Positions 4,758 through 8,794 of a stretch of DNA of 8,794 nt are shown in pieces. The notes below the pieces were generated by a model that did no database searches, was not told where the DNA came from, and saw nothing but the letters and a program-made list of their open reading frames with translations. Where the stretch lies: positions 1 through 8,794 of the forward strand of contig JBKJLF010000051.1 in the NCBI GenBank assembly GCA_046597185.1, in the 5' to 3' direction. The position numbers and the translations under genes are program-made. The first letter of the stretch is position 1, and the number at the start of each line of letters is the position of its first letter. Source of the stretch: CAMBDR01 sp046597185 (GTDB taxonomy: Bacteria > Pseudomonadota > Gammaproteobacteria > Burkholderiales > Burkholderiaceae_D).

Positions 4758-5878
4758 TCCAATCCCGCCACACAGCGCACGCCCTGCAGCACCCGGCTGC
4801 GCTGTGCCAGGCGGGCATACACAGCAGGATCGGGCGAAAACGAGATATCCAGCAACACCAACCGCCCCTGTGCATCCAACCTTGTGGCACGAAAATAATT
4901 CGCCCCCAACATGGCCAGCGGCACCAGCGTGGTGTCCAGCACCCCGCCCCAACGCGTCAGTTGAAAATGCTGCGCTTCCAGCCATTGCGCCAGCGCGTTC
5001 ATCAAGGCCATATCCCAGGGTAAAAAGATATCCAGATCGGATGGCAGCAACGCCGCACCATCCAGCCATTGCGCAAAACTGCCATACACAATCAGCTCGG
5101 GATTCAGCGCACGCAATTGCAACAGACAGCTTTGCGTCAAGGCCAGATCAATCGGTTTGGCGCAGTTTTGCGCAATCAACGCGTATTCATGGGCGCGGTT
5201 GCTCAAAATGCGCGCTGGCTCGGGCACGGGCTTGTCGTAAATTAAAATCCGTTCATCCACAAAATGCAAGCGCTCGCGCAACAAATTGCCCACATCCCAC
5301 GCCTGCGGCACAAAATGCGCGCCGATGCGCAGATTCTGCACCATCAGCACGACATACGCATCCGGTTTTAAAACACGCTTGAACGCAATCAGGCATTGGC
5401 GGATTTTATCCAGGTATTGCGCATAGCTGGCCGTAGAATACAGTTGCCCCGCATTCAGTTGCACGGCAGCGTCGCCCTGCTCCCCACTATTCCACTGGCA
5501 GCCAAAATACGGTAAATTGAAAATAATCAAATCCACCGCTTCAATCTGCGCGCACAGCAACTGGGCATCACCGCACAGCACGCTGGCGTGATGCATACCC
5601 AAGGAAGCCAGCCTTTGCTGCGTCAAGTCTACCCGTGTGGCATCGATATCGATGCCGATGGCGCGTCGGCCTTCCAGTTGCGCCGCAACCAGGGTCGAAC
5701 CAAAACCGCAAAAAGGGTCGAGAATGCATGCACCGTGGGGCGCAAACTGGCGGATAAAGGGGCGCATCTGTTCGACCCAACCGCAATCGCGCGCGCCGAA
5801 CGGGTCTTGCCGCGCCAACTCCGCACTCAAGCGATAGTCAACGCTTTGCCCGCGCAAATGGAGCCAGCTATTACTCAT
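4754..5878 (-). CDS. Fusion of an N4/N6-type methyltransferase and a Pol-beta-fold nucleotidyltransferase
   Basis: The 374-aa protein has two domains. Residues 1-240 are a Rossmann methyltransferase: SAM motif I DPFCGFGST (54-62), acidic GIDID (75-79) at the end of strand 2, and catalytic motif IV NLPY (121-124), an (N/D/S)PPY variant seen in amino-methylases. RAHEYALIA (228-236) resembles the HEY motif near the end of N4/N6 DNA methylases. Motif I comes before IV. Residues 258-374 are a minimal nucleotidyltransferase: strand plus GS (266-267), SDLDIF with metal-binding D281 and D283, and a likely third aspartate D344 in VLLDISF. No target recognition or nuclease domain is seen. The substrate, DNA, RNA, nucleotide or small molecule, is unknown. 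The start is fixed by the ATGA overlap with the upstream radical SAM gene. The gene runs head-on into lysA with overlapping stops. Confidence 0.8.
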   Translation of the reverse strand: MSNSWLHLRGQSVDYRLSAELARQDPFGARDCGWVEQMRPFIRQFAPHGACILDPFCGFGSTLVAAQLEGRRAIGIDIDATRVDLTQQRLASLGMHHASVLCGDAQLLCAQIEAVDLIIFNLPYFGCQWNSGEQGDAAVQLNAGQLYSTASYAQYLDKIRQCLIAFKRVLKPDAYVVLMVQNLRIGAHFVPQAWDVGNLLRERLHFVDERILIYDKPVPEPARILSNRAHEYALIAQNCAKPIDLALTQSCLLQLRALNPELIVYGSFAQWLDGAALLPSDLDIFLPWDMALMNALAQWLEAQHFQLTRWGGVLDTTLVPLAMLGANYFRATRLDAQGRLVLLDISFSPDPAVYARLAQRSRVLQGVRCVAGLD

Positions 5879-7005
5879 GACCCACCTGCAGAAAACAAAA
5901 TGTGCCGATCAGGATGCCAATCCGCACATAAATTACCGTTGGCGTGAAAGACCAATTTGTAAATGCGCCCGGAATCATGCATCGAATGCATTTGCCCATA
6001 GTTCGAGGATTCAAAGGTGATTTCAACCCCTTGGTAGCAAGCCACCAGATTCGAAAAATAATAACCATGCGTCGCCTGCCTGAACTCAAACTGTGGATGT
6101 GTGCTGGCATGTTGTAAAAACTCAAGCAACAAGCCCGCCACCGAAACCCGTGCCGCAGCGATATAAAGAAAGGTTTTATTGGCCAGATAATTATCATCCA
6201 GCAACGACAGTTCACGAAACACGATTTTTTCCACCCCCAATTGCCTGGCCCAAGCCACATAGGCCAGCAGCCCGGCCAGACTGTCCACCCCACCTTTTTG
6301 CACAATGCAAACCAGCTTGAGCGGAAAAATCGGCAGCAATTTTTTGACCATTGCAGCAAAATTATCCCCATCCATAACGCCATTAGCGGGCCGAAAACGC
6401 ATGATTTTTTGGTTGATGGCAGCGTCAAAATGATGGCGTGACAATTCAAGCAAATTCAACTGGAATTGCGCCAGTTGCGCCGCCAGGGCCGCGCCGCCAT
6501 GTGGGTCAGCAAAACCGCTGCCGTTGGTATAGAGCACTCGCTGTTCCACGGGCGAGTGTGCGGCATGTTCGGCCAACACCGCCATCAACTGGCACAACCA
6601 CGCTATATCGTCAGTCATTTCCAAACCGGACAAGGAATACGACAGCGGCAAGCCACGCAGTTGCGTCAAGGCACAAGCCAATTGGGTAAAATAGGCTTGT
6701 TGCGGGCGTAATAAACTGGAATGCGAGCTCGAATGAACGCTGGAATGCGGGCCAGACTGGTGGCCGGAAGCAGGTTCAGAGGCGGTACGCGGCTGGTCGC
6801 GCAAATTTTCGGAACAAAATTGGCAACGCGCAGAACAAGGCCGGGCCGAGGCATACGGCGTAAAGGTTATCGGCTGGGCGACCCGATACGCAACCCCGCC
6901 AATGCCATGGTTCAGCCAGCGGCTGGCATCATCCATGGCAGGCACCCGCATAACAGTTTGCGGAATTTGGCCTTGCCAAGCTTGCAATACGTCATTCAGC
7001 TTCAT
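5875..7005 (-). CDS. Radical SAM protein of unknown function
   Basis: The 376-aa protein carries the 4Fe-4S radical SAM signature C57-SAR-C61-QF-C64 (CX3CX2C), preceded by ITFTPYASARP. GLEMT at 127-131 sits where the GGEP SAM-binding motif is expected, and RVLYTNGSGF (156-165) fits the next strand, as does IVFRELS (261-267). The C-terminal region holds NYGQM, KLVFHANGNLCADWHP with C360, and WHPDRH; the single cysteine does not by itself show a second cluster. Between the cluster motif and the rest lies a Ser/His-rich insert (about 78-98) encoded by a 12-bp tandem repeat. The start at 7005 follows AAGGTG eight bases upstream; an ATG 13 codons earlier has no ribosome binding site. Its TGA overlaps the ATG of the fusion gene, so both are made together and probably act in one pathway, for example a nucleobase, nucleotide or peptide modification. 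The reaction cannot be told from sequence. Confidence 0.8.
   Translation of the reverse strand: MKLNDVLQAWQGQIPQTVMRVPAMDDASRWLNHGIGGVAYRVAQPITFTPYASARPCSARCQFCSENLRDQPRTASEPASGHQSGPHSSVHSSSHSSLLRPQQAYFTQLACALTQLRGLPLSYSLSGLEMTDDIAWLCQLMAVLAEHAAHSPVEQRVLYTNGSGFADPHGGAALAAQLAQFQLNLLELSRHHFDAAINQKIMRFRPANGVMDGDNFAAMVKKLLPIFPLKLVCIVQKGGVDSLAGLLAYVAWARQLGVEKIVFRELSLLDDNYLANKTFLYIAAARVSVAGLLLEFLQHASTHPQFEFRQATHGYYFSNLVACYQGVEITFESSNYGQMHSMHDSGRIYKLVFHANGNLCADWHPDRHILFSAGGS
6712..6747 (-). repeat. Three 12-bp tandem units inside the radical SAM gene
   Basis: Units at 6736-6747, 6724-6735 and 6712-6723 read CATTCCAGCGTT, CATTCGAGCTCG and CATTCCAGTTTA on the coding strand, giving in-frame H-S-S-x repeats (residues 87-98). 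Because the unit is a multiple of three, slippage would change length without breaking the frame. Confidence 0.75.
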
Positions 7006-7373
7006 GGGCGCAACACCTTGATCAAAATCAGAGCATACCATCATATGAATGGCGCGGCACGGGCAGATGGGCCAATACCCCTACTGAAATCGTTGCCTAA
7101 GAGTTGCCCTCTGGCATTGCGGCCATTGCATGGAAGTTTATTTTCAGCCCAAGGTATCGGTTCAGGCAAGGAAATTTGACACAAACTGCGTGAAAAATTT
7201 CTCCCCTTCTGTCTGCCCCAAGCCCGCAACACAATCGCCATTGCAAGAACAGCGAAGCGGGGGCATAATAGCGCAAACCAAGCAAAGCCCGGTTGATGAT
7301 ATTCGACAAACTAGAATGGAAACTCAGATAGTCAACTGAACATCCAATTCACCTCGCAACCTAAGGAGAATGC
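7006..7373. other. 368-bp divergent intergenic region without a gene
   Basis: The region separates the leftward radical SAM operon from the rightward 147-aa gene and should hold both promoters. On the plus strand, TAGAAT at 7312-7317 is a good -10 about 57 bp before the ATG, but with a poor -35. TTGACA at 7176-7181 is a consensus -35 without a matching -10. On the minus strand, TATGAT at about 7044-7039 is a possible -10 for the radical SAM operon. GAAATTT/AAATTTC (7171-7177 and 7195-7201) form an inverted repeat with 17 bp between arms, a possible operator. Short frames on the minus strand here have no ribosome binding site. Confidence 0.4.
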
Positions 7374-7817
7374 ATGAAAGAATACAGATCCGTCATTATT
7401 GACAAAAATGGCGTCGGCATACCGGCATTACAACAGTCGGTTGCGGCAAACGGCTTGCAAACAGCCCAAACGCTCGGCATACAGTTGGCACCCGGTTCGA
7501 TCCGACTTGAGCATCATCTGCATGTTTTCGTCTGGGATGACTCGGTGGCGGGCCAAAAAGGATATATCCGGCTCATATTGGCCGGAAACTGTTTTGCCGT
7601 CAGAATCCGCTGGACTGATCTCACTGAACCCGGCTTGATTTTTAACGGCACTTTACATGGTGATGGTGGACATAATGGCCCCCCAAACGGAAGATCCTAT
7701 AACGGTGCCTGGGCTTACAAGGGGAACATTCCCCGCAATTATTGTTTTATTGATGGCGTGGATACCACGCAAACCGCAGGCTATGACAAATGGCTGAGCG
7801 GGACTGGCTGGGTATAA
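7374..7817 (+). CDS. Unrecognised 147-aa protein
   Basis: The start is secure: AAGGAG lies five bases before the ATG. The protein begins MKEYRSVIIDKNGVGIP and has no signal peptide or membrane helix. A central part with alternating beta-like segments (RLEHHLHVFVWDDSV, GYIRLILAGNCFAVRIRW) is followed by a C-terminal third rich in Gly, Asn, Trp and Tyr (GDGGHNGPPNGRSYNG, then DKWLSGTGWV). This composition suggests a small, mostly beta soluble protein with an exposed aromatic tail. I recognise no family. It is divergent from the radical SAM operon, followed by debris, and has no evident partner on its own strand, though the DUF6402-like gene lies 0.7 kb downstream. A link to either neighbour is only positional. 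Confidence 0.7.
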   Translation: MKEYRSVIIDKNGVGIPALQQSVAANGLQTAQTLGIQLAPGSIRLEHHLHVFVWDDSVAGQKGYIRLILAGNCFAVRIRWTDLTEPGLIFNGTLHGDGGHNGPPNGRSYNGAWAYKGNIPRNYCFIDGVDTTQTAGYDKWLSGTGWV

Positions 7818-7904
7818 ACAGCGCTACAGCATTAATTGCGACATTCGGCATGAATTGTGCACGATTTTGTGTACGCCTTACCTGCACTCAAATAGCACAA
7901 TATC

Positions 7905-8549
7905 ATGGGTGGCCGTCGTATTTTACGGGTTGGGTTTTGTTTTTTGCAGCACCTGGATGATCTGCTTGACGGTGATCGGGCGAGCGAACGGGAGCCACTC
8001 GATATCGTTGATGAAATCGTTCTGGCAATCCACAGCAACACGTATGGTGCCAGTGACCTGATGTGTTTGGCACAGGCTTTTATTGGCGACCTGAGAGCCA
8101 TCGGCGGGGAAAATGCCATTCAGGAAGCCTTGGCATTAATTGCGATCATGCGGCTGGATCGCTGTCGGGTCATTCATCACACTCTTTTTTCCCGCTCCGA
8201 ATTGATTGCGCATCATCGCGCTACCTTTACGCACTCGATTAATTTGATGCTCATTGCAAGGCATTCCCCCTTGCGCGCCAGCGATGTGCCTGAATTGATC
8301 GATTTGTTGGCGTGGTGTTCAGCGGTACGCGATTTGCAAGAGGATATGGCGGCCGGACTGGTGAATATTCCGCGTGAAGTATTGGCGGCAGCCCAATTAA
8401 ATGGCGCGACGCCCTGGCTGGTATTGCTGGCCAATCCGCTGCAAGCAAACCACCCAAATTTGCATTGGCAGATGAATCACATTATCATAGCTGTTTTCTT
8501 TTTCAAATTATTCACGACATGTCCAGTTTTTTTGACTCTATTTTATTGA
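7905..8549 (+). pseudogene. Fragment of a class I isoprenoid-synthase-like gene
   Basis: The middle of this 214-codon frame looks like the all-alpha squalene/phytoene synthase and prenyltransferase fold. FLQHLDDLLDGDR supplies an aspartate-rich DDxxD motif (residues 18-22). VRDLQEDMAAGLVNIPREVL (141-160) matches the second DxxxD motif with its NIPxE follow-up, which bind the diphosphate through magnesium. Whole enzymes are usually near 300 aa and have several helices before the first motif; here that motif starts only 17 residues in, and the ATG at 7905 has no ribosome binding site and a TAG four codons before it. After about residue 190 the frame turns into hydrophobic AT-rich sequence (IIIAVFFFKLF) that overlaps the next gene. 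I read it as a remnant lacking both ends. A short working protein is less likely. Confidence 0.55.
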
Positions 8550-8794
8550 ATCGTTTTCGTAGTGCCGCCAATCCAATCCAGACTTTGAAGGGGCCACCAC
8601 TTTCAGCCTGCTTCAGAAATATCAATCTCTTTGACATCCCACAGGTCATGCGTGAGAAGAAGTTGATCAAAGGTGCGGAAATCATGGAGCACTGGTTTAT
8701 GGGTAAGCCGTTTGTGATGCCAGCCCATTGGAAAGCAGGGAAAAATGGGCCTGACCCACGTACCATTCCGCTTGGGCACATGAATGAAACAATC
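8519..8794 (+). CDS. DUF6402-like protein, N-terminal 92 codons (runs off right edge)
   Basis: The frame is open from the ATG at 8519 to the window end. The product begins MSSFFDSILLNRF and contains INLFDIPQVMREKKLIKGAE, then MEHWFMGKPFVMPAHWK and IPLGHMNETI. The pattern 'DIPxVM...A..M..W(F/L)......MP' followed by an 'LP....(D/N)E.I' element is, from memory, that of the DUF6402 family, often encoded near type VI secretion VgrG, PAAR or effector genes. Its function is unknown. No Shine-Dalgarno is visible before 8519; a TTG at 8465 in the same frame would add 18 residues but also lacks one. The upstream 45 bp are AT-rich and look like a junction with the isoprenoid-synthase fragment, so the native upstream region may have been lost. 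The family call is tentative. Confidence 0.55.
   Translation, partial: MSSFFDSILLNRFRSAANPIQTLKGPPLSACFRNINLFDIPQVMREKKLIKGAEIMEHWFMGKPFVMPAHWKAGKNGPDPRTIPLGHMNETI

Noticed and set aside
4638..5069. 143-aa minus-strand frame spanning the lysA end and the fusion gene end
   Set aside because: It overlaps two well-supported genes in other frames and has no family resemblance.
7176..7181. TTGACA as a promoter for the 147-aa gene
   Set aside because: It is a perfect -35 but no -10-like hexamer lies 15-19 bp downstream.
7097..7309. 70-aa minus-strand frame upstream of the radical SAM gene as a peptide precursor
   Set aside because: The start is TTG without a ribosome binding site, there is no leader/core pattern, and it ends about 90 bp before the radical SAM start with no coupling.

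Overview
The window looks like a chromosomal segment of a betaproteobacterium, probably Burkholderiales and possibly Oxalobacteraceae-like. The basis is the LysR/LysA sequences, the tRNA-Thr(CGU), the promoter and Shine-Dalgarno style, and the mix of core genes with accessory debris. The genus cannot be fixed from sequence alone. The core is the divergent lysR-lysA pair (lysine biosynthesis and its regulator), flanked on both sides by mosaic accessory DNA.

Left part (1-933, minus strand): a clear sigma70-type promoter (775-803) drives a leader with a compact, heavily self-complementary element (608-741). Read on the minus strand, this element has a long closing stem and two hairpins capped by cUUCGg tetraloops. 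It is followed by another hairpin, a 66-aa ORF with a good ribosome binding site, and a larger ORF that overlaps it by one base (TAATG) and runs off the left edge. I recognise neither protein. A tRNA-Thr terminator (897-933) insulates this unit from the tRNA gene (952-1027).

Middle left (952-2400): the tRNA-Thr promoter is embedded in a roughly 95-bp remnant of a lysR 3' end. The same stretch occurs again at the true end of lysR (2353-2455), where the promoter relic has a shortened spacer and the tRNA is missing. Between the two copies lie an 85-bp palindromic MITE/REP-like element, a degenerate REP-like motif, a truncated gene for a metal-operon-associated protein, and a 'transmembrane anchor protein' gene cut short at its 3' end. 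The region looks like an insertion plus deletion scar.

Centre (2401-4757): lysR and lysA are divergent around a 167-bp regulatory gap with a perfect palindrome. Both proteins are intact and very close to the enterobacterial pair.

Right of centre (4754-7005, minus strand): a tightly coupled two-gene operon encodes a CX3CX2C radical SAM protein and, through an ATGA overlap, a fusion of an N4/N6-type (amino) methyltransferase with a Pol-beta-type nucleotidyltransferase. This is the best candidate for an undescribed biochemical system in the window. It converges on lysA with overlapping stop codons.

Right end (7006-8794): a 368-bp gap without a gene, an unrecognised 147-aa protein with a strong ribosome binding site, a fragment of a class I isoprenoid-synthase-like gene lacking both ends, and the first 92 codons of a protein resembling the DUF6402 family.
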